Of a DNA stretch of 64,000 bases, positions 17,825-29,700 are shown piece after piece. The notes below the pieces were generated by a model, which was given only the letters and a program-made list of their open reading frames with translations, was not told the DNA's origin and searched no databases. This DNA is from Sphingomonas sp. (GTDB taxonomy: Bacteria > Pseudomonadota > Alphaproteobacteria > Sphingomonadales > Sphingomonadaceae): assembly GCA_017418975.1 (NCBI GenBank), contig JAFOMG010000012.1, forward strand, positions 204,747-268,746. Direction: 5' to 3'. The position numbers and the translations under genes are program-made. Position 1 is the stretch's first letter. Every line of letters starts with the position of its first letter.

Positions 17825-18865
17825 CTAGCGTTCGGGCGCGCGCAGGATCAGGGTTTCGCCGCGCCGCAACTTGCGCAACCCGTAGAGCGTGACGACGCCG
17901 TCGACAAAGGCTTCGGTATCGCCGGCGTTGAACGTGCCGCTTACCGGCAGCGCCGCGGTGACGGGATCCTCGATCGCCAGGCTAGCGCCGGAATAGCGAT
18001 TGACTCGCTCCACGGCAACGCCCAGCGGCTCGTCCGAGAAGACGAGCTGCCCCTGTTCCCAGGCGGAACTGCGTGCCGTGTCCACCGCCTCGAGCCGCGC
18101 CGCCGCCGAAGCGCCGGTGGGAATGATCAGCGCGGTGCTGGGTGCGAGCATCCGGTCCGCCGGCGTTCGGCCGTCCCCCTGGAGCAGGACGTGGCGCGGT
18201 GCCTGGTCCGCGGGTCCGTCCTCGAGTACCGCGACCGAGCCCTGGTAGAGCACCACGCGCACCTCGGCCCGGAAGAGCTCGACGCTGAACGCGGTTCCCG
18301 TCGCGACCACCATCCGATCGCCGGCCGTGACCGTGAAGGGCCGCCGCGGATCCTTGGCGACTTCGAACCGCGCCCGCCCGCCGAGCAGGCGCAGCGCACG
18401 ACGCTCGCCGTCATAGCGCACCTCGACGGCGCTCGCCGCGTCCAGCGAGAGCCGCGATCCGTCGTCCAGCAGGACCACGCGGCGCTCGCCGATCCCGGTC
18501 CGATAGGTTTCGCCGCGCGGATAGAAATGGAAGGTGGCAACGATCAGCAGCAGGCAGGCGGCGAGCGCCCCCAGCGCGTGGCGCAGCTCCGGTCTCCAGC
18601 CGCGCGGGGCGCGACGATCGGTCTGGCTGAGCGCCTTCAACGCGTCGGCGCGGACCGCGACCAGCTCGGGGACTTCGGCGGCCTCGCCCGCCCCTCGCCA
18701 GGCTCGCGCGATGCTGGCGAGCGCCTCGCGATTGGCCGGATGAGCCTCGAGCCACAATTCCAGCTCGAGCTCCTCCTCCAGGGCGATCGGCCCATCATGG
18801 AACCGCATCAGCCATGCCGCCGCCTGCTCGCGGGCCGCTTCCGGATCGCCGCCGCTCACCGGCAT
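17825..18865 (-). CDS. FecR-family anti-sigma/sigma regulator
   Basis: A 346-residue inner-membrane regulator. The N-terminal DUF4880-type cytoplasmic domain has AAAWLMRFHDGPI and LEAHPANREALASIARAW. One transmembrane helix (HALGALAACLLLIVATFHF) follows at about residue 95-113, then the periplasmic FecR domain (GERRVVLLDDGSRLSLDAAS to FEVAKDPRRPFTVTAGD). It overlaps the sigma gene by 10 bp. In this family it relays substrate binding at the receptor's STN domain to the ECF sigma factor. Confidence 0.9.
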   Translation of the reverse strand: MPVSGGDPEAAREQAAAWLMRFHDGPIALEEELELELWLEAHPANREALASIARAWRGAGEAAEVPELVAVRADALKALSQTDRRAPRGWRPELRHALGALAACLLLIVATFHFYPRGETYRTGIGERRVVLLDDGSRLSLDAASAVEVRYDGERRALRLLGGRARFEVAKDPRRPFTVTAGDRMVVATGTAFSVELFRAEVRVVLYQGSVAVLEDGPADQAPRHVLLQGDGRTPADRMLAPSTALIIPTGASAAARLEAVDTARSSAWEQGQLVFSDEPLGVAVERVNRYSGASLAIEDPVTAALPVSGTFNAGDTEAFVDGVVTLYGLRKLRRGETLILRAPER

Positions 18866-19401
18866 TCCTCCATCGCCCCGGCCAGCGCCCCCAGGGCGCG
18901 CTGGACATGAATCTCGACCATGCGAACCGACAGGCCGAAGCTGTCCGCGATCGTGCGCTTGTCGATGTTCTCGATGCGATACAGCGTGAAAATCCTTCGC
19001 GTCTTCTCGGGCAGTTCGGCGATCGTGCGCGCGACGAGATCGAGATTCTCCCGCCCCTCGGCAACCCGGTGCGGGTCCAGCGGATCGATGCCCAGGAAAT
19101 CCTCGATCGCCCGGGCTTCCCGATAGCTGGTGCGCACCCGCTCGCGCCGCCCCTTGTCGCGCAGCAGGTTCGCCGCGATCCGGAAGACATAGGCATCCGC
19201 CATCGGCGCCTCGCGCTTCGGATCACGCACGATGCGGAAGAAGACGTCCTGGGTAAGGTCCTCAGCTTCCGGCAGGGTCTGGACGCGCCGCGCGAAGAAC
19301 GCGATCAGGGCGCGGCGCAGGCGCCGGTCGTTCTCCGTCAGATCCTGTCGCACGGCCTTGTTCAACGGCTTCAAATCCTCCGACAGCATAACGCGCGGCA
19401 T
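18856..19401 (-). CDS. ECF sigma factor, FecI type
   Basis: A 181-residue extracytoplasmic-function sigma factor. Region 2 is at about residues 25-95 (AEDLTQDVFFRIV, AYVFRIAANLLRDKGRR) and region 4 at about 125-175 (IAELPEKTRRIFTLYRIEN, IADSFGLSVRMVEIHVQRAL). It should direct transcription of the downstream receptor and peptidase when the substrate is present. Divergent from an AraC regulator across 174 bp; no obvious sigma-70 promoter could be assigned there. Confidence 0.92.
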   Translation of the reverse strand: MPRVMLSEDLKPLNKAVRQDLTENDRRLRRALIAFFARRVQTLPEAEDLTQDVFFRIVRDPKREAPMADAYVFRIAANLLRDKGRRERVRTSYREARAIEDFLGIDPLDPHRVAEGRENLDLVARTIAELPEKTRRIFTLYRIENIDKRTIADSFGLSVRMVEIHVQRALGALAGAMEECR

Positions 19402-19575
19402 CGCGGAATCCGAAATGCGAAATTGCCGCCCCCTTCCCCGGGGGAGAGCGTCGACCCGTTGCCGCGAGGATTAATTCTTCGTAACCTTTGCGCCGCTTCG
19501 GGGCACGTTCGCAGAATCCGCGTGCAGCTGCGGCCTCCCGTCTATAGAGTGGATCGCTTAAATGCCGGGAATCGA

Positions 19576-20568
19576 ATGGAATCCCCGTACGCTAGAGAAA
19601 CTCGGGAGTGTGGTTTGGCGTCGCATCCTGTCCGCGTTCACCGTTACACGACCGCAGATATAGCGCCCGGCGACCGCTTTGACGCGTGGCAGGGCTATTG
19701 GCCGAACATAGGCTCGCTCTTCCGCACCGAGCCGCTGGAGACCTTCCGGGTATCGAGCGAGCTGGTGCGGCTGGGCGAGATCGGTTTCATGTACACCGAC
19801 ATCGCCTCGCAGCGCTGGAAACGCGACAGGCGGCTCGTCGACATGGGACAGGACACCATCGCGGCCGTCGTGAACCTGGACGGCAAGGCAGCCGGCATCG
19901 CGGGCAGGAACGACTGGGTGCAGATGCCCGGCTCCGCGGTTCTCGTCGACCATAGCCAGACATCGCTCCACGATTCCGCCGGCGGGCGCAGCATCGGTTT
20001 TTCCGTGCCGCGCCGGCTGGCGATCGAAGCGGGGCTGGACCCGGCCAGCCTGCACGGCGTGGCGCTGAACCCCGCGGAAAGCGCGATGCTCGCCTCGCAC
20101 ATGCTGCAGGTGCGCGAGGCCCTGCCCCGCTTCACCGAGGGGGATGCGCCCCAGCTCGGCAAGTCGATGCTCGACGTGCTCGTGCTGACGCTCAAGGGTG
20201 CGAGCCGCACCGAGGCACCGGGCTTCCGCGAGGAGCCCGCCACGCTGATGATGCGCGCGCGCAAGGAAGTGCAGGCGCATCTCGGCTCGCCCGCGCTCAC
20301 CGTCGCCAATCTGTGCCGCAAGCTGGGCGTTTCGCGCAGCACGCTGCACCGGCTGTTCGAGGAAGGCGGCGGCGTCCAGGCCTATATTCGCGACATGCGG
20401 CTGGAGGCGGCGCGCCAGGCCCTGCTCAACCCGGAGAATCCCGAGCGGATCGGCGACCTCGCCGAGCGGCTGGGCTTCAGCGACGCGGCGCATCTGAGCC
20501 GGCTGTTCAAGGCGCGCTTCGGCGAAACCCCCAGCGACTGCCGCGCGCGGAGCCTGCTAAGCCGTTGA
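19576..20568 (+). CDS. AraC-family transcriptional regulator
   Basis: A 330-residue regulator. The N-terminal 190 residues look like an AraC-binding-like domain of the feaR/TetR-independent type (ASQRWKRDRRLVDM, LVDHSQTSLHDSAGG, GFSVPRR). The C-terminal HTH pair is clear: LTVANLCRKLGVSRSTLHRL, then IGDLAERLGFSDAAHLSRLF with KARFGETPSD. The ATG at 19576 lies 20 bases after a possible -10 (TATAGA). It is divergent from the FecI-type sigma gene, so it may act on that unit, but this is a guess from position. A small GTCCCG/CGGGAC hairpin follows the stop. Confidence 0.88.
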   Translation: MESPYARETRECGLASHPVRVHRYTTADIAPGDRFDAWQGYWPNIGSLFRTEPLETFRVSSELVRLGEIGFMYTDIASQRWKRDRRLVDMGQDTIAAVVNLDGKAAGIAGRNDWVQMPGSAVLVDHSQTSLHDSAGGRSIGFSVPRRLAIEAGLDPASLHGVALNPAESAMLASHMLQVREALPRFTEGDAPQLGKSMLDVLVLTLKGASRTEAPGFREEPATLMMRARKEVQAHLGSPALTVANLCRKLGVSRSTLHRLFEEGGGVQAYIRDMRLEAARQALLNPENPERIGDLAERLGFSDAAHLSRLFKARFGETPSDCRARSLLSR

Positions 20569-20702
20569 TGTCCCGAAGCGGGACCCGTGCCGCGATGCGA
20601 CATCGGTCCAATTCGGTGAGACAGGCGTTCAACAGCGAAATCCCCCCTCGGGACTAAGGAATTCCCCATGTCTGCCATGTGTCCCGCTGAGTCGCGGGGC
20701 CC

Positions 20703-23700
20703 ATGGTTCTCAAGATTTCGGGGGCTTCTGAAATGATCGATCGTGGCAACGGCGCGCGTGCGTCCAAGACGGTTTCGGCGCGCATGGGTCGCGAGGCGCT
20801 GCTGCGCAAGGCGCTGCTCGGCTCGACCGCGCTGATCGGCGTCGCGCTGGCCACGCCGGCGCTGGCCCAGTCGACCTACCCCACGGACGGCGGCACGATC
20901 TCGGGCACCGGCACCTATACCGACGCGACCGCGACCAATGGCGGCGTGACGGTGACCAACACGGTCAACGCCGGCGTCGTCATGGCCGATGTCACGATCA
21001 ACAACACCACCGGCGACCCCAACGGCATTGCCTACAAGCAGGTCTCCGCCGACGGCCAGAGCACGGTCCTCTACACCGCGGGCGCCAACACGCTGCGCAG
21101 CGACCAGAACGGCGCGGCACTTTCGCTGCAGGCGGCAAATGGCAACGTCACCTGGGCCATCGGCCAGTTCGACGAATCCTCGACCACGGACCTCACCGCC
21201 ACCTATGGCACTTATCTGATCGCCAACGGCTTCGTGAACGTCGTCGATTTCGGCACTGTCAGCAGCCTGCGCAACGTCACCGCCGACGGCGCCGGCGTGG
21301 CGGGCATCTATGCCAGCTCCAGCGGCTCCACGGTGAACCTGTCGCTGAAGGCGCCGGTCATCTCGGGCTTCGCCACCGGCATCTCCGCGATTTCGGCCGC
21401 GGGCGCCATCGTCACCACTACCGGCGGCTCGATCAGCACCCTGGCCAGCGGCACCGGGATCAGCGCGACCGCGAGCAACGCCGGGGCCCTGGTCATGGTC
21501 AGCTCGGGTTCGGCGATCAGCACCAGCATCGCCGGCATCGGCATCAACGCCTCGTCGAACAACGGCATCACCAGCGTGATCACCACTGCGGGCGGCACGA
21601 TCAATGGCGGCAGCGTCGGCATCCAGGTGAATGCGGCCCTGACCGGCCAGAGCAGCACCGTGACGGTGGGCGCCGCGATCGGCAATTCGACGCGCCCGAG
21701 CTCGGGCGTGGTGTTCCAGGGCACCGGCGTGGTCGGCGGCACCAACACCGTCAACGCCAACGCCAATATCAGCAGCGGCACCGGCTTCGCCGCGATCGGC
21801 TCCAACACCGTGAACTCGGATCTCGCGGTGAACGTGGCCTCGGGTGTGACCGTCACTTCGCAGGGCTCCTTCGCGATCCGCGCCGGCCGCAACATCACCG
21901 TGGTCAACAACGGCACGGTCAGCGCGACCAGCGGCGCCGGAACGGGCGTGAGCAATTCCCAGGCGCCATCCACTCTCAGCGTGACCAACAACGGCGCGAT
22001 GAGCGCCGGCGGCACCGTGGTGAGCGGACAAGGAACCACCAACGTCACCAATGCCGGCACGATCACCGCGACCAACGCCATGGCGATCTATTCGGGCCGC
22101 GGCGGCGCGATCACCAACAATGCCGGCGCCACCATCACCGGTGGTTCCAACGCGACCACCGGCTGGGCGATTCGCTTCGACAGCAGCACCTTCTCCGGGG
22201 GCCAGGTGGTCACCAACAACGGCACCATCACCGGTGGCGGCGCAGGTGCGATCCGGCTCGACGCCACCACCGCCTCGTTGTTCAGCCTCAATGCCGGATC
22301 GACCACGAACGGCCTGATCCAGGTCACCGGCAGCGGCGCGACCACCACCAATCTCGGCGGCACGCTGAACGGCAATTACGACGCCAGCGCCGCTACCGGC
22401 ACCCAGAGCTTCACGCTCGGCGCGACCGGCGCGATGCAGGGCGCGACCTTCGGCTCGGGCAACGACACCTTCACCTGGGGCGGCGGCAGCATCGGCGGCA
22501 CGATCGACGGCGGCGCGGGCACGGACACCTTCGCGGTCGACCTCGGTTCCACGACCAACCGCACGATCAACCAGAGCAGCTTCTTCGCCAACATCGTCAA
22601 TTTCGAAGCCTATAATCTCGTCTCCGGCAACCTGACGCTCACCGGCAGCAGCGACGGCGGACCGGGCTGGACGGTGGCGGGCGGCAACGCGACGGCGCTC
22701 ACCATCGACGGCGCGCTGACCAATGTCGCCGGCAAGGCGGTCACGCTCACCACCGCCGACCTGATGTTCATCAAGGCGGGCGCGCAGGTGAGCGCGACCG
22801 GCGACGTCATCTATTCGACCGCCACCGGCAACAACATCCAGACCAGCGGCACGATCACCTCGGGCACCGGCATGTCCTCGGGCATCGCGATCGGCAGCGG
22901 CACGGTCGATAACTTCGGCCTGATCACCTATGCCGCCGGCGGCTCGACCGCGACCCAGGGCAACGGCGTCTTTGCCAGCGCCAACCAGCTCACCCTCACC
23001 AACCATGCCGGCGCGAGCATCTATGGCCGCTGGGACGGCGCGCGCGCCAACAGCGGCGCCTATGTCGTCAATGACGGCCTGATCCAGGGCGACCGCTTCG
23101 CCGGCGTCGAGATCAGCGGCACCAGCGTGGTCTTCAACAACGCCACCGGCCGCATCTATGGCGCGACGAGCGAAGGCGCGGGCGTGCTGATCAACAGCGG
23201 CGCCGTCAGCGTGACCAACGCATCCGGCGGCCAGATCGTCGGTGCGGGCTATGCCGGCATCTACAATGGCGGCACCGGCCTGCTGAGCGTCAGCAATGCC
23301 GGCAAGATCGCCACCGGCACGCTCGACGGCTCGAACAACTATGTCCAGGGCGGTACCACCACGGCGATCCGCAGCGCCACCGCCAACATCACCAATAGCG
23401 GCCTGATCGAAGGCGCGTCGGGCGGCATCCAGGCCAGCAGCGACCTCACCCTCGTCAACACCGGCATGATCCACGGGACCGGCACCGGCACGCTCAATCT
23501 CGACGCCGTCTATGTCGGCGGCGTGGCGAACATCCTGAACGCCGGCACGATCAGCGAAGGCAGCGGCGCGGCCATCCATGCCAATGCCGGCGGCACGATC
23601 ACCAATGCGGTGGGTGCCACGCTGGGCGGCGGTACCATTCCCACGTCCGGCGCTGCCGTCTTCCTGAACGGCGGCACGTTCAACAATTATGGCCAGGCCG

Positions 23701-26700
23701 GCAGCGGGACCGGCGCTGCCGTGATCACCGGCAATGCCGGCGGCACGATCAACCTGTTCGCCGGCTCGGCCTCGGGCAGCATCACCGGCGGCTCCGGCAA
23801 CGACACGCTGGCGATCTACAACGGCCAGACCAATGCCAGCGCGGTCACGCAGGGCTACACCGACGCGGTGAGCGGCGCGGCGGGCAGCGTGACGCTGCAG
23901 AACAGCGGCACGCTGGCGGCGGCGATGTTCGGCGCGATCGACCTGGGCGGCGGCAACAACACGCTGCAGCTGCGCGGCGCGGGCACCGGCGCCCAGGCGG
24001 GCAGCTTCTCGCTCGCCACCTCGACCGGCGCGGGGACCATCACCAAGCTCGACGGCGGCACCTGGACCCTCACCGGCGCGGCCGCGGTGCCCGGCATCAC
24101 CGTCAACGCCAATGGCGGCACGCTGAACTTCCAGGGCACCAGCGGGGTCGGCACGATCAACGTCAATGGCGGCATCCTGCGCGCCAACGGCGCCGGCGCC
24201 TTCGGCAACGCGGCCGTCCATATGCTCACCTCGAACGTGCAGTTCGGCGCATCCGGCGTCTATGCGAACAGCTTCGTGCTCGACATTCCCGCGGTGCTGA
24301 ACGGCCAGCCGGTCGTGTTCGAGAACCTGTTCGGCGGCAACGCCATCCTGAGCGGCAACATCACCTCGGGCAGCGGCACCAACGCCGCCGGCCAGGCGAT
24401 CGGCACCTCGCAGGCCGTGACCTTCGCCGGTATCGGGGGCAGCCTGTTCAACCTCACCGGCACCAACAGCTGGACCGGCACCACCACGATCAACTCGGGC
24501 GTGACGGCGCGGGGCTCGACCACCGCGATCTCGGGCAGCGACATCGTAAACAACGGCACGGTCACCTATGCCCAGTCGGGCAGCAGCTCGAGCGGCACGG
24601 TGATCTCGGGCACCGGCGCGCTGCGGCTGGAAAGCGGCCAGGTCACGCTGACCGGGTCCAACACCTATACCGGCGGCACCACCGTCGCCGGCGGCCGCCT
24701 GCAAGTGGGCGACGGCACCACCAACGGCCGCATCACCGGCGCCATCACCGTCGATTCGGGCGGCACGCTGATCTTCAGCCGCAGCGACAATTACGACTTC
24801 GCCAGCGCGATCAGCGGCGCGGGCGACGTCCAGGCGCTCGGCACGGTCACGCTGAGCGGCCCGATCACCAACACCGGCGCATTCAACATCAACTCGGCCA
24901 CCGGCGGCACGATCACGCTCACCGGCGCGCGTAGCGGCGCGTACAGCGGCGGCGCCACTGCCGCCGCAGTCACCCTGGGCGGCGCCAGCAACATCCTGCG
25001 CGTCGGCCAGAGCGGCACGGTCGCGGGCGGCCAGTATCTCGGCGTCTATCTTGGCGGCACCGGGAACGGCGTCGACAATTTCGGCACGATCAGCAACACC
25101 GGCACCGCCCTCGACCAGGACTGGGGCAGCGCGATCGGCGTGGCCGCGACGAGCGGCACCTCGACCATCAACAATGGCTCGGCCAGCAACGCCACCGCGA
25201 CGATCAACGGCCGGAACACCGGCATCAACCATCTCGGCTCGGACGGCGTGATCGCCACCGGCCAGCTGTCGGTCAACAATTACGGCCTGATCGCCAGCAA
25301 CCTCGCCAACGCGATCGAGAACCAGAACGGCTCGGGCAACCTCACCGTCACCAACTACGGCACCGGCAGGATCGTCGGCCAGGGCAATGCCGGCGGCACG
25401 AACGGCTATGGCATCTACGCGATCGGCACGGGCACGCTCGGCCTCACCAATGCCGGCCTGATCGTCGGCCGCGTCGGCGGCGTCCTCACCGGCAGCGCGG
25501 CCAGCATCACCAACAGCGGCACGATCGCGGCCGGCACGCTCTCGGGCGGCACCAGCGGCACGCTGGTCGCGGGTGGCGGCAACGGCATCCAGGCCGTGGG
25601 CGGCACGATCACCAACCAGGCGGGCGGGGTGATCCGCGGCTCGTTCCTGGGCGGCAACGGCGACAACACCAACGCGATCACCTCGACCGCGGCGACCACC
25701 GTCAACAATTCCGGCCAGATCCTGGGCGTCGCGTTCGGTTCGACCTCGAACCTGCGCACCAACGGCGTCTATGTCTCGGGCGGCGCGGGCACGGTGACCA
25801 ACTATGCCACCGGCCTGATCACCGGCGGCTGGGACGGCGTATACGTCACGGCGGGCGGCACGGTGACCAATTCGGGCACGATCGCCGGCTATCAATATTA
25901 TGGCGTCGAGAACGCCAGCACCCTGACCAACAATGCCGGCGGCCGCCTCCTGGGCGTCGCCGGAGGCGCGTCGATGCTGGCGGGCGGGATCGTCAACAAC
26001 AGCGGCCTGATCGCCGCGGCGACCTACAACGCGACGACCGACACCTACACCCTCAGCGCCGGCACCGGTCTCACGCTCAGCTCGGGCAGCGTCTCCAACC
26101 AGTATAACGGCACCATCACGGGCGCCGTCGGCATCGGCGCGACCGGCGCGCTGAGCCTGGGCAACAACGGCACCATTACCGCCACGACCTATGCCGGCGT
26201 GAACCTGCTGGGCACCGGCAACACCATCTACAACGGAGGCACGATTACCGGCGGCACCAATGCGACGCTGGGCTATGGCGTGCGCTTCGTCCCCGCTGCC
26301 GGGGGCACGCTCAACAACCAGTCGGGCGGCCTGATCAGCGGCACCGCGGGCGGCGTCTATTCGGGAAGCGCGAGCGTGTCCGTCGACAATGGCGGCAATA
26401 TCGTCGGCACCGGCGCGGGGAGCCGCGGCGTCTATCAGCAGTTCGGCAACGCCACGGTCACCAACCAGGCGAGCGGCGTGATCGTCGGCCAGGGCTGGGG
26501 CATCCAGGGCGGCGCCACCGTGAACATCAACAACGCCGGCTTCATCGGCGCGGGCACGCTTTCGGGCGGCACCACGGGCACCTTCACGGCGAGTGGCACC
26601 GGCAGCGGCGTCGTCTTCAACGGCGGCTACCTCACCAATGGTGCCGGCGCGACGATCGTCGGCGGCAATTATGGCGTCTATTCGGGCGGCACCACCGCGG

Positions 26701-29700
26701 TGAACATCAACAACAGCGGCACGATCACCGGCGGCAATTATGCGATCTACCTGACCGGCGACAACGACAACACGGTCAGCCTCTACGCCGGCTCGGTCAC
26801 CAATGGCGCGATCGTGCTCGGCAACGGCAACGACACGGTCAACTGGTATGGCGGCAGCTTCACCAGCATCGAAGCCGGCGCCATCGGCTTCGACCGGTTC
26901 AACGCCAGCGTCTACACCCCGACCACGCTCGACCTCACCAAGGTCCGCAATTTCGAGCAGCTTTCCCTCAACGGCGGCGATCTGACGCTGAGCGGCGCGT
27001 CGGCGAACATCGGCGGCTGGACCGTCAACGACGGCACGCTGACGCTCGACGGCACTGTCCAGATCGGGAGCGACGGCAACGCGGTCACGCTGGCCAACAG
27101 CGGCACGAGCGTGACCATCGCCCATGGCGCCACGGTGATCGGCAATCTCGGCAACGGCGTCTTCGCCCAGGCCGGGACCATCGTGACCAATGCCGGCCTG
27201 ATCCGCTCGACCGACGCCAACTATAGCGGCGTCGCCATGGTCGGCGGCACGCTTGGGAACCAGGCTGGTAGCCTGATCGTCGCCGAAGGTAATGGCGTCA
27301 CCGTCTCGGCCGGCGCGAACACGATCACCAATGCCGGCATCATCGTCGGCCGCGCCGGCGGCGTGATCGGCAGCGACGACTATCAGACGCTGAACAACAC
27401 CGGCATCATCGCCGTCGGCACCGCGGCCAACACGGTCACCCAATATTGGCAGATCAACCAGGACTACAGCACCGGCGACGGCGTTCGGTTCACGGCCGGC
27501 GGCACGGTGACCAACACCCGCGGCGCCAATAATGGCGGCACCATCGTCGGCGGCGCCAACGGCCTGGTAATCACCGGCGGCGCGGCGACGATCGAGAATT
27601 CGGGCACCATCCAGGGCAGCAGCGGCTACGGCGTCTCGCTGGACACCGCCGCAGGCCAGACCTCGACGATCACCAACCATATGAGCGGCGCGTTCGTCGG
27701 CACCACGGGCGCGGTGCTGCTCGCCGGCGACGGCACGATCAACATGACCAACGAGGTCGGCTCGGCGATGTATGGCAGCATCGTGTCGACCGGCAACGGC
27801 ACGCGCAACATCGACCTGTCGGGCATCGTCTATGGCGATTACGACGCCAGCTCGGCCACCGGCAGCAACAATGTCACCATGCGCTCCGGCCAGATCCGCA
27901 ACGTGTATCTGGGCGACGGCGACGACAGCTTCACCTATTTCGGCGGCACGATCACCGGCATCGTCGATGGCGGCGCGGGCTATGACCGGCTGTTCGCCGA
28001 TTTCGGCGCCGGGCAGAGCTACAATGTCAGCCTGGCCAACTTCATCAACTTCGACAGCATCGGCCTGATCTCGGGCGACATGACGCTGACCGGCCCGAGC
28101 AACGATCCCGACCAGGCGATCTATGCCGGCATCGGCGGCATGCCCGCCGGCACGATCACCTTCGACGGCACCAGCGGCCTCACCGGCGACATCTATGTCA
28201 ATGGCGGCTCGATCCGCGCGGCAACGGCGGGCGCCTTCGGCACGGGCACGATCCACATGATCGACCCGACCGCGACCTTCGGCGCCACCGGCAGCTATGC
28301 CAACAACATCTCGCTCGAAGTCGTCACCCCGTCCTCGGCCAACCCGTCGACGCTGAACGCCGATGCGGGCGTGACCGCGACGCTGACCGGCGCGATCACC
28401 ACCGGCACCGGCGCGGGCGTGGATCCGAGCCAGGACCTGGTGATCGGCGGCCAGGGCACGATCATCCTCACCAACACCGCCAACAGCTGGCTGGGCACCA
28501 CCACGATCAAGTCGGGCGCGACGCTCCAGGGCGCGAGCGACACGATCTCCGGCTCCGCGATCGTCAACAACGGCACCCTTGCCTATCAGCAGGCCTATAG
28601 CGGCACCGTCGCGCAGAACATCACCGGCAACGGCTATGTGAGCGTGAGCGGCCTGGCGGCGGGCAACACTCTCACCTTCTCGGGCACCAACAATCTCAAC
28701 GGCACCTTCATGGTGTTCGACGGGTCGAACATCGCGATCAGCGGCGCGACCAGCACCGGCAATTTCCAGAGCGTCGATCTCTTCGGGGCCGGCAGCCGTC
28801 TCGACGTGACGGCGACGGGCAGCCTGACCAGCAGCGCCAACACGGTGGGCACCGACGGTGCGAACCAGAGCGTCTACAATCTCGGCGCGATCACCAGCAC
28901 CAACAATGTCGCGATCTATTTCGGCGGCACCGACGGCCTGCTCGACAATAGCGGCACGATCGCCGGCACCCGCGCCGTCTGGATCAATGGCGGCGACGCC
29001 CAGCTGATCAACCGCGCGGGCGGCACGATCACCGGCAACAGCAATTTCGCGCTGTATCTCGGCCAGGGCGGTACGATCGACAATTCGGGCACGATCCAGG
29101 CGCTCAATAGCTCTCCCGCCGTCTATGTCGCGGGCACGGCCGCGATCACCAACAATGCCGGCGGCCTGATCACCAGCCAGGGCACCACCATCGCCGCCTA
29201 TGGCGCCGGCTCGAGCCTGGCCAATGCGGGCAGCGTGACCTCGAGCAACGAGACCGCAGTCTATCTGGCGGCGGGCGGCACGGTCACCAACTCGGGCAGC
29301 CTCACCGGCGGCACCGGCGGCTATGGCCTGTGGACCAGCGCGGGCGGCACCTTCACCAACCAGGCGGGCGGCACGATCACCGGCGGCCTGGGCGGCATGT
29401 ATCTCGACGGCGCCACTCTGGTCACGGTGAATCTGGACGCGGGCTCGACCACCGGCAAGATCAGCTCGGGCGGCACCGGCGACCGGGTGATCAACATCCT
29501 CGGCACGCTGAACGGCGGCTATGCTGGCGGCAGCGGCGCCGACGCGATCACGCTGGACACCGGCGCGGTCGTCAACGGCACGCTCGACGGTGGCGCCGGC
29601 AACAACACGCTGACGCTGACCGGCACCGGTTCGGCGACGCTGGGCGCGGTGGCGAACTTCGGGAGCGCCACCAAGTCGGGCAGCGGCACCTGGACGCTGG

